Below are positions 27,409 through 39,548 of a stretch of DNA of 64,000 bases, piece after piece; the first letter of the stretch is position 1; each line of letters opens with the position of its first letter. The position numbers were made by a program, and so were the translations under genes. The notes under the pieces are model-generated. The model saw only the letters and a program-made list of their open reading frames with translations. It had not been told where the DNA came from and ran no database searches. The DNA lies in assembly GCF_933775445.1 (NCBI RefSeq), contig NC_065878.1, positions 15,263,395 to 15,327,394 of the forward strand. The letters run 5' to 3'. This DNA comes from Argentina anserina (taxonomy: Eukaryota > Streptophyta > Magnoliopsida > Rosales > Rosaceae).

Positions 27409-30400
27409 ATGGTGGCTTCTTCAAGGCCGGGACTTCCCTCGTGGATGAGCACAGCTGCCACCAAAGTTGATGCCAATTTTAGAGAAACCAAAGAGCTACA
27501 AACCCAGAAGCAGAAACAGAACCAGGCTATTCCAATTCCTGATGCAAACTTGAGTTTTGGAGAGAGGGCTTTGTCTGCTTCTGGTGCTGCTGTTGTTTCT
27601 GCCATTCTTGTGAACCCTCTCGATGTTGCCAAGGTGGGTTTTTTCCAAACCTTTCTGGGTTTTGTATTCATTTGGATGGTGCCCATTTGTTCATTTTGTT
27701 CATGTTTTGGTCCAAATTTCCCATTTTGATTATGTTTTGAATCCTTGTGATTGAGTTATGTATTTTGTTGAGAAACCCAATAGGAAGATTGGATGTGTGA
27801 ATTGATTAAAGGGTGTTCTGGCTGTTTTGGAAGTTACCCTTTTGAATGTTGGTGTCTTTTTAAGACTTGCATGTTTATAAAGTTGTTTGTTGTTGTAGAA
27901 ATTGATTGGTGTTTTATGCATTTTGTGTTGATATTACTTTCAGACAAGATTACAAGCTCAGGCTGCTGGAGTTCCTTACCAGGGGATATGCGGTACGCAT
28001 TGCATTGAAGCAAAAACGGTATGTAAGCAGCTGTTTTGCATTCCAGTAATGCGTTACTTTTCATCCAGTGCATCCTGAATCATTTGTAACAAAAGTGGTT
28101 GATATTTACTTAGGCTTTGAGTGTTTTTACTGGAATCATGATTAGCTGCTTTCATGTTGGATAGTTCATTGTACTAATGTGGCTTAGTTTTTGGCTTTGA
28201 TGTGTGTGTCTCTAGATGCTTCCAGATTTGAGATCATCTACACCACGTACACCTTCGCTAATTGGATCCAGGAGTGTCTGCCCACCAGAATGTAACCAGT
28301 ATAAAGGAACTCTGGATGTGATGTCGAAAGTTATACGTCAGGTGTGTGGACCTATATTGATTTATATGTAGTAATTCTATGTCCCCGAAAGCAGTCATTT
28401 AGGTCCAGTTATGTATTAGATGGTGTCTTCCTCGTTTTTAAAATTCAACTGTCTATAGCAACAATTGCTATCCAAGAGTCCTTATGCAATATTCTATAGT
28501 AAATCTTCCACTCATAAGGATCTGTTTGTCATAGATTAGAGCAAAACCTTGGTTTCATTAAAACTTCGTACCTGGGAAAACATATTAAGACAATGTATGC
28601 AACTGTTGTTTGTATGAAAACCTTAGATAGGATGTTAATTGTGCCTGATGGTGGACATTACCTATGGTGATTATTATGTTATTATTGCATAATCTAAATG
28701 TATGGTACAAGTAAATTTGTGGTTGTTTGACTGTTGATAGTACATGTATAAGAAATTAACACTCCCAAAATGCCTTGTCCATGTGCTGTGTTGTCCCTAT
28801 ATAGGAGATTTTGTTTATATATGGTTGTTACCTTTGAGTCTGTGGGAAAGTATTATAATACTATATAGGTTTCACAGGAATGTTTCGGTGCAGGAAGGAT
28901 TTTGGAAACTCTGGAGAGGAACCAATGCAAGCTTAACATTGGCCATACCAACTGTAAGTTGCTCTACCTCTCTACTACCAAGAATTTCCTCTTTCACCTT
29001 ATTGATTACTTGCTCTATATTTATCTGTTGTTTTGCGGTGGTGCAAAATACTATGCACTTTGCTGGGGAATATGGTACTTATTGGTTTTTATTGTTCAAT
29101 CAGGTGGGAATCTACATGCCTTGTTATGATATTTTCCGCAATTTGATGGAAGAGTTCACAACTCAGAATGCACCAAATTTAACACCATATGTCCCATTAG
29201 TTGCTGGCTCATTAGCACGATCACTGGCCTGTATCTCTTGTTACCCTATTGAACTGGCAAGGACACGCATGCAGGTATCTGACGTTGTACACTGATGTCC
29301 TACTTTATTCTTGGCTTGGTCAATTGATAATATTAGCATTCTGAAGACCAATAAATAGATAAAAATCAGACAAGAGAATAATGATTGACGGTGTCAATAC
29401 TAACCTAATGAGTGTGTGTGTGTGTGTGTGTGTGTGTCTGTGTGTGTACAAGTGTTATTTGATCTTTATATTTTATGTAAATGGTCTGTTTTCTATTTCT
29501 GATGAATTGCCCTTCAATATTGACTACCTATCTCCTAACTGGAATATAACTTCTTTCCCTCATTGAAGTTCTCTCACTGTGCACTTCTCTAAATGTAGGC
29601 CTTCAAGCAAAATCAAGCTGGTGTTAAGCTTCCGGGAGTATGGGGGACGCTGACTGGGGCCATAAACCCTGTCAATAGTACAAACCCCCTTCAGAACCGT
29701 GAGAAACGCCTAACTTAATTCTTACAGTTTGATTCAGTTCTCTACTTTCCCATATCTAAAACCATTGGATTTGGTGCCTTCCAGATTCCAGATAATGTAC
29801 TCATGAAATTTTCTTATCTTTCATGACAGTACAAAGTTATCGCATCTTGTGGACTGGCCTTGGAGCTCAACTTGCTCGTGATGTTCCTTTTTCTGCAATC
29901 TGTTGGTCAACTCTTGAGCCAGTAATTTATAATGACTTACTCTTAAGTTTCTTTTGTGCCCGTCATCAGCAGGTGTATATAACTTCATGTGGCTTCTGCC
30001 CCTTTTTGCAGATAAGGCGCAGAATTCTTGGTCTGGTAGGTGATGAACCTAGTGTTGCCACTGTTCTTGGGGCCAATTTCTCAGCTGGTTTTGTTGCAGG
30101 AAGTTTTGCAGCTGCTGCTACATGTCCACTAGATGTGGCAAAAACCCGACGACAGATAGAGGTTATTCTCAAAACAAGTCTCACCTGAATTTATAACTCC
30201 AGCGTAGTCATTGTTCCAAAAGAAATAGTGCAAGATGTAGCCCATTCCACAGAGCACCAAATAAAAGAAAAGAAAAGAGAAGTTATAACTTCACCTGTTA
30301 TTTCTTTGACACTTGTCTTTTTGCAGAAGGATCCTACAAGAGCATTGAAGATGACAACAAGACAAACTTTACTTGAGATTTGGAGGTATGTGGCTAAGAG

Positions 30401-30639
30401 TTAAGCATAAGGCATTAGTCACATCATATTTGTGGAGTATATATGTTCGAGAGATTTATGTTTTAAACCATTCATGGCCTTTATTGAATCCTTTTGGAAG
30501 GAACAGGGATGGAGGAATGAAGGGGCTGTTTATGGGAATTGGTCCGCGTGTTGGTCGAGCTGGCCCTTCAGTTGGGATTGTCGTCTCCTTTTATGAAGTT
30601 GTCAAGTATGCTATACATTACAGGCAGCTGACTGAGTGA
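27409..30639 (+). CDS. mitochondrial carrier, MTM1/SLC25A39-40 type
   Basis: Ten coding exons: 27409-27633, 27944-28018, 28216-28341, 28894-28953, 29104-29274, 29599-29698, 29830-29921, 30012-30161, 30327-30385 and 30507-30639. Phases agree and sum to 396 aa, close to plant MTM1. The three carrier signatures are present: NPLDVAK/TRLQ (across the first junction), YPIELARTRMQ (about 209-219) and CPLDVAKTRRQ (about 321-331). The MTM-specific insert after repeat 1, with VCPPECNQYKGTLDV, is typical. Family members lie in the inner mitochondrial membrane; yeast Mtm1 affects Mn loading of SOD2 and animal SLC25A39/40 import glutathione. Arabidopsis has two such genes, one beside a CRF and an AG-peptide as here. 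The next gene is convergent, 575 bp away. Confidence 0.93.
29412..29437. repeat. (GT)13 microsatellite in an intron
   Basis: Uninterrupted GT run in the fifth intron of the carrier gene; an interrupted GT stretch continues a few bases further. Confidence 0.95.
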
Positions 30640-31214
30640 CTAAACACGATGCACACATTCGTCGATACTCACCCTTTCTCTGTACAAAGTTATCTTGTCG
30701 TAGAATATGACATTCCAGAAAAGGCGAAGAAATCACTAATTATGTGATTTGCTTCATCGCTGCAAAAGCAACAGAATATGGCAGCAATTTTGGAGAATAA
30801 AAGATATGATTTTTTTTCTGGAGGAAACTATCATGTCTGAAATCGCAATGCTGTAAACAATTAATTATGGAGGCATCGCACAGCGACACAAGGGATACGT
30901 CTGTCTGATTATCAGACTCTTGACAATGCAATCCAAATGACAATAATGTGTGCATGGTAACCGAGTAATCAGTATACATGCACCTTCTGCAAAATCCTCC
31001 AATCAAATATCACAATATGGGGTTCGTCTGATAATAGCTTTTTAAAAAAATCAATCTTCAGTTTCTCCAGACCTGCAAAGGGTGATGATCTAGTTGCAGT
31101 AATATAGGATTATGGGACAGCCATGACATAGGTATCTTGAAATATGAAAAATGTACAGAGTATCAGTGAATTTTAAGTTTGATTATATGCCCCATCTATC
31201 AAGTTACGTCCTTG
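30640..31214. other. convergent 3' ends, intergenic
   Basis: Space between the stop codons of the carrier (+) and the SPT5-like gene (-), likely containing both 3' UTRs. Nothing else seen. Confidence 0.5.
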
Positions 31215-33259
31215 TCATGTCTTCCTAATATCACCAGGGACTGGAGTTGCTCGGGGATCTCTTCTGGGAGTCATCATGTAAGGCGCTGCTCCTGGGTCTC
31301 TCATGGGAGTCATCATGTAGGGCATTGGGCTTGCTGCAGCATCTCTCATGGGCGTGATCAGGTAAGGCATTGGGCTTGCTCTAGGATCTCTCATTGGGGT
31401 CTCACAACCTGAGCGATATGGTGTCGTAACTGCAGCAGCCACATCATCAGAGTCCGAAATACAATGCAGACGATCAACAACAACAGTTCTCATCTGAGAT
31501 TCCAATTCAACCCTTATATTTGATCCCTTAACCTCCACAACACGCCCCCTGCATCCCTTATAAGGACCTAGCCGCAATTTAACTCGGACCCCTTTACCAA
31601 AACCATCACGTCCATCATACCCCCTTCCACCCCCAGAAAACTTCGGAAATCGAGCAGGAGTTTTATGATACCTTCCAAAGTGGGTGTCGTCCATTGTATC
31701 ACCATTATTCACTTCACCACTCTCCACAGCATGATCGGCGAATACGCAGATAGCTTCCTTGGTTGCATCTGATAAAATGGTGATTAATTGCTTCTGATGA
31801 TCAACCTTAACAACCATACCAGTTGCTCCCTGCTGGCTACCACTTACAACCTTCACATGCTGCCCCTCTTTAAAGCATTTCTGTAGTGCTGTTTGCTTGA
31901 TGGCTACAGTTTCCGGGAGGCCTTCCATTTCAGGTTTAATATGAACAATCCCCAACTCAAGTTTGTCAACTCGTCCCACCAAATTTCTCAGATCTCCCTC
32001 AATAACAACAACTGCATCACCCTTCATAAAGCTTTTCTTTTTATTTGGATTTGTATGATCTCCATCACCATCAAGTTCCTGGAATTCCTCAAGTTCTTCT
32101 AGAGAGGGTTTCACCTCCTTTATACTTTTACCAGAAACAACTTTAAGATGGAAACCATCTTTAAATATCATCCCAGGTAAGCCGTCAATTCTGTCAGTAT
32201 AACCGTGTGCCAACCAATCTCGCACAGATTGCACTCCAACACCCAGCTGCCTAACAAGTTCCATGTTCCCAAGAAGTGCAGGAACACGATCAGTGCGCCA
32301 GAACCCTTCTTCTGGGATTCCACACCCTTCGCAAGAGCTTGTAAATCAAACCTCGGAATCAACTTAACTCTAACTTGCTGTCTCCCTGGGACATGCCCCA
32401 CAACCTTAGCAAGATCCCCTTTATATATTCCAGTCTTAATCCTAACCCAATCATAATTCACAACAGTCTTACTTTCCCCACATATCAAATCAGTCATCTC
32501 CTTAATAGGAACAAGACTAATTTTCTGAAGAACAACATACCTCAAACCTTTGCAAGCCTCCCTCACATGGGCTTCTTTGTAAGCTTCAACATACACAAAG
32601 CCTTTCAAATAATCCAAAGCAACAGCAGACGTGATCAGCAATTCACCAGGATTATCAATACACTTTTGCATCAAACAAGCCGCTACCTCTCTCTCTTTAC
32701 TAATCGCACACTTCACCAGCCACAATTTTGGGTCCCTAACACCAGGTATAAGAGCCTGTTGTCCGACCTCTGTATCATCCTCATATTCTTCGGCATGAAT
32801 CTGCCGAAACCTGTCCTCAACTCTTCTCTCAAGCTCCTCGATATCCTCCTCCTCATCTTCCTCCGCCAGCACAAACCCCGGCCTCCTCCCACTACCATCA
32901 TTATCACCATCATCATCAGATTCATCAGGTTCTTCATCAAACTCCGGTTCTTTGACGATAAACTCATCGAATTCACCGTCATCCTCATCTTCCCCCTCCT
33001 CCTCATCGTCATCCTCCACTGCCTCATCATCCACAAATTTCAATTTCCTCCTTCCACCACCTCCTTCCTCCTCCGATTTCAATTTCCTCCGCTTCGATTT
33101 CGACCCTCGCCCTCTCCGCTTCTGGATCCCAATCTCGCCGGAACTCGACCTCCCCCGCTTCGTCTTCCCCCCTCTGCTCGGCTTCTCCTGGATCTCGATC
33201 CCGTCTTCTTCATAATCCTCAATCTCCTCTGCCTCATAATCCTCCATACGTTTCGGCAT
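31215..33259 (-). CDS. SPT5-like transcription elongation factor, intronless, shortened, frameshifted
   Basis: SPT5 with SPT4 forms DSIF, which clamps RNA polymerase II during elongation. Frame 1 (ATG 33259, MPKRMEDYEAEE; stop at 32168) holds the acidic N-terminus, an NGN domain (LWLVKCAISKEREVAAC ... VPIKEMTDLI) and KOW1 (VRIKTGIYKGDLAKVV). Frame 2 (open across 32264-31215) continues with GMIFKDGFHLKVVSGKS, KOW domains, GVRVKLRLGPYKGCRGRVVEV and a C-terminal repeat region with TPMRD and SPMPYMMTPMRD units, then stops at GDIRKT. Homology passes from one frame to the other near 32290-32330 without splice signals that I trust, so one base has been gained or two lost. Compared with plant SPT5 (about 1,000 aa) a central KOW block and the final KOW are missing. 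No introns, unlike the canonical gene. Possibly a pseudogene. Confidence 0.8.
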
Positions 33260-33288
33260 GGCTTCCGCTACAAATGAAAGCAAACCCT

Positions 33289-33292
<4 letters not shown>

Positions 33293-33320
<28 letters not shown>
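33293..33320. repeat. (CT)n microsatellite in SPT5-like 5' UTR
   Basis: Dinucleotide CT/TC run just upstream of the SPT5-like start codon (GA-rich in the transcript). Confidence 0.9.
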
Positions 33321-33326
<6 letters not shown>

Positions 33327-33373
33327 GCATACAAATTCTACGTTATGGTTCACAATACAGCCCCAAAGGCCCC

Positions 33374-33381
33374 TATTTATA
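33374..33381 (-). promoter_or_regulatory. TATA box of SPT5-like gene
   Basis: On the minus strand TATAAATA, followed by GGGGCC, about 115 bases upstream of the start codon; spacing predicts a TSS near 33345 and a short GA-rich leader. An AAACCCTA (telo-box-like) motif lies just upstream at about 33404-33412. Confidence 0.6.
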
Positions 33382-34853
33382 CAAAACGAAGGCTCCGAAA
33401 TTACCTAGGGTTTCCAATCACGCCGCCAAGCCCAATCGAGGATAAGGATTCAAGAAACCGCCATCGCGAACCGGCTCGTGCTCGCTCGACCTAGCTGCGC
33501 CATCGCGTCGGTCGCGGTCAACTGAGGCTAAAAAGCCCAAGCGGCGAGAAGAATGAGATTGAGGAGGAACACGATTACGAGCCGGCTCGAGCCCAAAGGC
33601 GAACCGGTGCGTAGTCGTAGAGCTCGTCGGCCTCTTCTTCTGGCTGCATCGCGTGGATCGTGGTCGTCGGATTGGTGATGAGTCGATCGTGGACGTCCGA
33701 TTGGCGATGAGGCGCTCCATGGTTGGGTGTGCGTGGAATCGAATTGGGGATTTGGGTATTTCTAGGGTTTGGGTGAGAGAGAGAAAAGGGAGAGGCGCCG
33801 AGAAAGGAGGGGGTGGTGGTTGTGGACGAGGTTATTCATAGAAGAGTGTCTATGCCTGGTTATCGTTTGGGTTTGTAAGAAGTTAATTGGGCTGAAGGTT
33901 GTGAGAAATAGCACCCAAATTTGATTAATTAAGTTGGGAAATTTTGGGCAGAAAAAGACAAAAGTTTCAAACTTTTTTTCTATATGTTTCTAGACTCTTG
34001 GTGGACGATCCTAAATAACAATTGCAATTCAGAATTTTGTAGTTTTATGATTGAATATATATTATCATATCAAGAAATAATGGAAGAGTATGTGATTTGC
34101 TACACCTCAAAATTTAAAGAGGAAAAATGTATTACACCAAAAAAAAGGAGGAAAAATGTATAATGTAGACATGTAGCGGTCGATGAAAGATTGTTTAGTT
34201 TTTCTATTTGTCTTTGCTAGTATTCAACCCGAATCATACTTCTAATCTCCACACCCTCTGGCAATAAATGTAGTCCCACTCTAGAAAGAAAAGGAAGACA
34301 AAAGGTCTATCGAGTTGAACCGACTTATGTATTTTCCCAACGAAACCAAACTTTGGCGCTAGTTAATCTCGTGTAACGCATCAATAAAAGTTTATCGAGT
34401 TAGAGCTACTTATGCAATAGTCATACTAACCAGACTTGACTAGCACTAAGAGGAGTATTACAGGGTTAAAATCAAACTTGGATTACCACAATTATTTTGA
34501 AACTAAAGCACTAAACCCTCAGGTTTTGGTGTTTTATCATGATTTTATTTAACTTAAGCCGTTCAAATTAATATGCACTCGCAATGTGTGGATTTCTTTC
34601 TCTCTGCGAATTTCAAGACTAAATCAGTATCACACGTTCTCTAAGTGATATTATATGGGTCTCTAATATATTATTATTCTACTCCTTCACATTTTTTCTT
34701 TGCATCAATTATTTTCATATGTACATGGGCAATATAGAAAGTTCAAATTATTAGTGAAGTTATTGACACTAAAGCCTCACTTCTAGTTATAAGTAGAGAG
34801 TAGAGACACTTTGTGCCGTCTCCAACTCTCCATGACATGAATTTCCTCTTTGG
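33382..34853. other. upstream region and intergenic
   Basis: 33418-33840 is GC-richer and, on the minus strand, has AAACCCTAG at about 33760 followed by an ATG (33720) and a 100-codon Arg/Ser-rich open frame with no recognised similarity; it may be an older 5' leader or promoter duplicate. 33850-34853 is AT-rich with no gene seen. Confidence 0.4.
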
Positions 34854-35138
34854 CGTAAAACCTAAGAAGCACGGATACGGACACGAGTGTCCGTATTGGA
34901 CACAATTCGATACGCGGACACGCCAAATGAAATTTTTATTGGACACGGATACGTTTTGGACAGGTTAATTAAATACAATTTTAAATATATATACCTAATT
35001 TTAAAAAATAAGTAGCATAATTTATTAAATTATAACAAGATCATCTCAAATATCAAATACAAATACAAGTCTAACAAAGTTTCAAACTTTAAACAAAATA
35101 CATAATAAAAATCATTTGGCGATAGTTAATAACTTCAT

Positions 35139-35515
35139 TCAAACTCCAATGTCATCCTCCACAATGTTCTCCATTTCAATAACATCATCATCATCAGCAT
35201 CATCAAATAAGTATCCCTCCAATTGTGGTTCATCAAGTGTAAGGTTGGTCATCTCAATTCTTCCAACATTAATGTCTTCCAAGGATTCAAATTGATCACC
35301 TCTTACATCCCACATAAGAGTTGCAGTGTTGCACTACTATTGTAAAATTGAGCTTTTCTTAGATAAGAGGCGAAGATTGGTATGCACAAATACCAAATTT
35401 TCTGCTCTTTGTGGGAGTAGTTTGTTCCTCTTTAAAGAATGAATGAAATTGTATGTACTCCAATTTCTTTCACAACAAGATGAAGAACTAGGTTGACCTA
35501 AGAGGAGTTGATCTT
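35139..35515 (-). pseudogene. hAT transposase C-terminal fragment
   Basis: Minus-strand translation shows the end of an hAT transposase dimerisation region: LLLGQPSSSSCCERNWSTY, then IHSLKRNKLLPQRAENLVF and VHTNLRLLSRK, two consecutive in-frame TAG codons, and a tail with LMWDVRGDQFESLED and LSLDEP-like TLDEPQLEGYLFDD ending in VEDDIGV. The N-terminal two thirds, including the DDE catalytic core and BED finger, are absent; tandem repeats take their place. Confidence 0.8.
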
Positions 35516-35550
35516 CCTGTACTCATACTTCCTGAAAAAAGAAAAAACAA

Positions 35551-36785
35551 TCTGTCATTTTTTCAATACATATCTGCAACTTCAAAAAATGATAAGTAAT
35601 TGTAGACAAATCCTTTATCTATGATTCAAGTTCTCCATTGTTCTTTAGGATGTCTATTACAAATGTCTAGAAAACATTATCTACAAATAACTAACCTAAC
35701 TACTTCATTTTTAGCCAAAACGTTTACTGCATAAAAATCACAGATTCAAGCTAACATAAACATCTGTCATTTTTTTAATGCAGATCTGCAACTTCAAAAA
35801 CTGATAAGTAATTGTAGAAAAATCATTTATCTATGATTCAAGTTCTCAATTTTTTTAGGCTGTCTGTTACAAATGTCTGTAAGACATTATCTGCAAATAA
35901 CTAACCTAACTACTTCATTTTTAGCCAAAACGTTTACTGCATAAAAATCACAGATTCAAGCTAATTTAACATCTGTCATTTTTTCAATGCAGATCTGCAA
36001 ATTCAAAAACTGATACGTAATTGTAGAAAAATCATTTATCTATGATTCAAGTTCTCAGTTTTTTTTTAAGATGTCTATTACAAATGTCTAGAAGATATTA
36101 TCTGCAAATAACCAACCTAACTACTACATTTTAGCCAAAATTGTTACTGCATAAAAATCACAGATTCAAGCCATGTAACCTCTATCATTTTTTTCAATGC
36201 AGATCTATAACTTCAAAATATGATAAGTAATTGTAGACAAATCATTTATCTATGATTCAAGTTCTCAATTGTTCTTTAGGATGTCTATTACAAATGTCTA
36301 GAAAACATTATCTACAAATAACCAACCTAACTACTTCATTTTTAGCCAAAACGTTTACTGTATAAAAATCACAGATTCAAGCTAACATAAACATCTGTCA
36401 TTTTTTCAATGCAGATCTGCAACTTCAAAAATTGATTAGTAATTGTAGAAAAATCATTTATCTATGATTCAAGTTCTCAGTGTTTCTTTAGGATGTCTAT
36501 TACAAATGTTTAGAAGAAATTATCTGCAAATAACCAACCTAACTACTTCTTTTTAGCCAAAACTGTTACTGCAGAAAAATCACAGATTCAAGCCATGTAA
36601 CATCTATCATTTTTTCAATGCAGATCTACAACTTCAAAATATGATAAATAATTGTTGACAAATCATTTATCTATGATTCAAGTTCTCAATTATTCTTTAG
36701 GATGTATATTAGAAATGTCTATAAAACATTATCTGCAAATAACCAACCTAACTACTTCATTTTTAGCCAAAACGTTTACTTCATA
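35551..36785. repeat. tandem repeat, ~210-bp unit, about 6 copies
   Basis: The motif TCTGTCAT/TCTATCAT recurs at 35551, 35763, 35972, 36181, 36394 and 36603, i.e. periods of 212, 209, 209, 213 and 209. Each unit also carries GATTCAAGTTCTC, ACAAATGTCTA and CTAACCTAACTACT. Units 1 and 4 share GCTAACATAAACATCTG at their ends, while units 3 and 5 share GCCATGTAAC, so a higher-order pattern exists. Confidence 0.92.
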
Positions 36786-37525
36786 TGCTCTAAATTTCAC
36801 CTCTTCGAATCAAAGTTTTAGACTTTACATTCAAAATATAAAAAGCAATGAACTTTATCAGTAACCAATAACAACTCTTCACAGCCTTACATGTTGGTGT
36901 ATTGGCCCTTCCTTTTACTGTTCACTTCAAGTCTTGCAAAAACGAGAGATGCAGGATTCGCCTGTAAAGAAAACAACAAAACCATATTGTTGTTCAGCTT
37001 CCCAAAATTCAACTCCTTATATTCAATCAATTTTCAACTCAAAACACCTCTCCAATCTCACCCTTCTCAAACCCAACCCACTTCATCAAACATCATCAAA
37101 ACCCAGAGAGATTCAAACATGAAAACTAAAGCAGAAAAGCTTGAATTTGTGATCTAAAATGGTGAAACCAAAATCATCAAACAAAACCCCAATTCAACTA
37201 ACATGTAATCCCAAGCAAATCAAATCACTCAATTATAAAAAATGAAAATTTAAGATAGAAATGGTGACCTGGGAGAATGGAAAGAGAAGTGCCGAGTGGG
37301 AGGAGTAGTGGGTGGTCAGACGCGGTGAAGATTTAGGGCAGATCGGTGGTCTGTTTTTGAGATTGAATATGAGTGAGACTGAGACAAAAACAATTGTCTA
37401 AAAAATTGGTAAGGACAAATATACCCCAGCGTGTCCATTACATATTGCAGCGTGTCTGTGTCTGTGTCCGTGTCCGTGTCCGACACGCGACCCAAATGAC
37501 GTGTTTGTGCTTCATAGCGTAAAAC

Positions 37526-37984
37526 TTTAACCATTTGTAAAAGTAAATGGGAGTTATGTCTGCACTCATTCATCTTCAACTTGAAGATGGTAAACTATGT
37601 TACACCATAGTAATATCTCTTCATTTGACTGATTTGAGCCATGAGGATGTAATGTCTCGTTTTGTTCTTTACAATAAAACCTCCTATAATCATATGACTT
37701 GAAGTCTTTCATGTTTCCTTCTCTCTTCTTGTATAAGATTCAGAACCAAATATCTTGATTTGGCTCAATTTGTGTCACACTTAGTAGCAGAGATTACTAC
37801 ACTGATTGTCTGATTCTAATCTTCAAAAGTACTACTTTAAACAATTTCTTCCATAATGATCTTAAAAGTACTACTTTAAACAATTTCTTCCATAATGATC
37901 TTTTGATACCAGAAAGAAAGAATATTGTAGCCGTCTTCATTGCATGTGCGATAATGCTGGAGTCTTTAGAGTTTAGATGTCTCG
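37526..37984. other. intergenic, nothing recognised
   Basis: AT-rich sequence between two transposons. A short direct duplication (CTTAAAAGTACTACTTTAAA region) is visible at about 37822-37900. Confidence 0.5.
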
Positions 37985-37994
37985 TTTTAGTCTC

Positions 37995-38848
37995 GGGTAA
38001 ATTCCTCCTATAGTACCTGATGTTTGGCTACTTGGACAATTTGGTACCTGATGTATGAAAGCGGACAATTTGGTACCTAAAGTTCTCAAATTTAGGCCAT
38101 TTTGGTACCTCTATCAATTTTGACTATATTTTTAGGGTTATTTCCGTCATTCTTGTCCTAAATTCATTAAATTCACATTTTTCTTCATTTCTTCCTACAT
38201 TGCCTCTATTTGGAGATAATTAAATTGATATATCTACTCCATTTAGCATCTACTTCGCATATATCAAAAATAATTTTTTTTCTTAATATACTTATTGTAT
38301 CATAATTATTTCTGCAAAGGAAATAAATTGCTTTTATGCAATTGTAATTTTTATCATCATTTCTTCCTATAATTGTCTCTATTTGGAGATAATTAAATTG
38401 ATATATCTACTTCACTTAGCATCTATATATCAAAAATAATTTTTTTTCTTAATATACTTATTGTATCATAATTATTTCTACAAAGGAAATAAATTGCCTT
38501 TATGCAATTGTAATTTTTATCAAAATTTTTTAATTACTTATAATTAAAATTAATTTAGATTGATAGCTTCATTATGAAAATTTATATACGTAAATCATCA
38601 CAGATACTAAGTAGATTAGTTATCAAATTTTTAGTGATAACTTAGAGGCAATTTAGAAGTATTATAAAAAAATGAAGTAAAATTGAGATAAGATGACGGA
38701 AATAACCCTGAAAATATGGTCAAAATTGATAGAGGTACCAAAATGACTTAAATTTGAGAACTTTAAGTACCAAATTGTCCGCTTTCGTACATCAGGTACC
38801 AAATTGTTCAAATAGCCAAACATCATGCACCATAAGAAGAATTTACCC
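37995..38848. mobile_element. long-TIR Mutator-like (MULE) MITE, 854 bp
   Basis: Terminal inverted repeats about 140 bp long: GGGTAAATTC..GGTACC-rich left arm (37995-38135) and its inverse at the right (about 38705-38848, ending GAATTTACCC). Direct 10-bp flanks TTTTAGTCTC at 37985-37994 and 38849-38858 are identical; MULEs usually make 9-bp duplications. The loop holds a second-order duplication of about 150-180 bp (GGAGATAATTAAATTGATAT at about 38213 and 38391). No coding frame. Confidence 0.88.
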
Positions 38849-38858
38849 TTTTAGTCTC

Positions 38859-39548
38859 TGAACTAGTAGTTAGGTTTTAGTTTAAGGCTTTCAACCTCTA
38901 ATTTTATTATATGCTCAGAGCCAAGATGTTTGTTTCATAGTTCAAATTGTATGATTGAGAAACGGTGAAAGCTTTAATCAGATCAAATAAGGAACGATTT
39001 TATGAGCAGATCATTTCCGGAGTTTGGCGGCTTGAAGCAAAACTATGCGCACATTCTGTGTTTGAAATGCAAAGCTTTTTCCCTTCGCCTGCAAACTGTT
39101 TCCAACTTACCTCCCATCTTTTTACCACCATTCACAGAAATCTTTTGGAATTGTACCATTCTTTGTTGTGTTTAAATTAGTTTGAGGTTCATTATATAGA
39201 CAATGAGGAACTCTTACAGACTATAATGATGATAAAGAGCTGTAACAACTAAGAATGGAAAACCCTCAAGGAAGTTGAAACATGCCCATCACACCACTAA
39301 AATCAAAAGTAGACCAAAGAATGGAAAAACAGAAAGCAAAGCAAAGAATCATATGACAAACAATATAAGAGAAGCTAAATATCATACTGCCATTCATAAA
39401 TTCCTCTAAAGCCATATATCCACAAGCATACATCTCATATAAATCATAAATAAAGGAACCAAAAAAAAAACCCACCATCAATTTCCCTCCACTCCTACAA
39501 ATCCCCAACCCCATTCCTAAATCTAACAAAAAAAACAAAGAATGGAAC
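38859..39548. other. intergenic / 3' UTR of AG-peptide gene
   Basis: The right 300 bases or so are likely the 3' UTR of the minus-strand AG-peptide gene. No other feature recognised. Confidence 0.5.

Larger units (their letters stand above)
34862..37517. mobile_element. hAT-family element, 2.66 kb, with transposase remnant and internal satellite
   Basis: Left end CTAAGAAGCACGGATACG and right end, inverted, CTATGAAGCACAAACACG. A perfect 8-bp duplication CGTAAAAC flanks it (34854-34861, 37518-37525). Both subterminal zones are rich in GGACACG/CCGTGTCC motifs. Inside lies a piece of hAT transposase (35139-35515, minus) and a ~210-bp tandem repeat (35551-36785). It is too short and broken to be autonomous. 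A relative lies at 49776-50700. Confidence 0.85.

Noticed and set aside
32375..33277. 300-codon plus-strand open frame
   Set aside because: It is the antisense shadow of the acidic SPT5-like N-terminus; composition (Pro/Leu/Phe/Ile) mirrors the Glu/Asp/Arg codons.
34862..37517. Mutator (MULE) assignment based on a 9-bp match GCGTAAAAC
   Set aside because: The relative at 49776-50700 supports an 8-bp duplication and CTA ends, and the internal protein remnant is hAT transposase, so hAT fits better.
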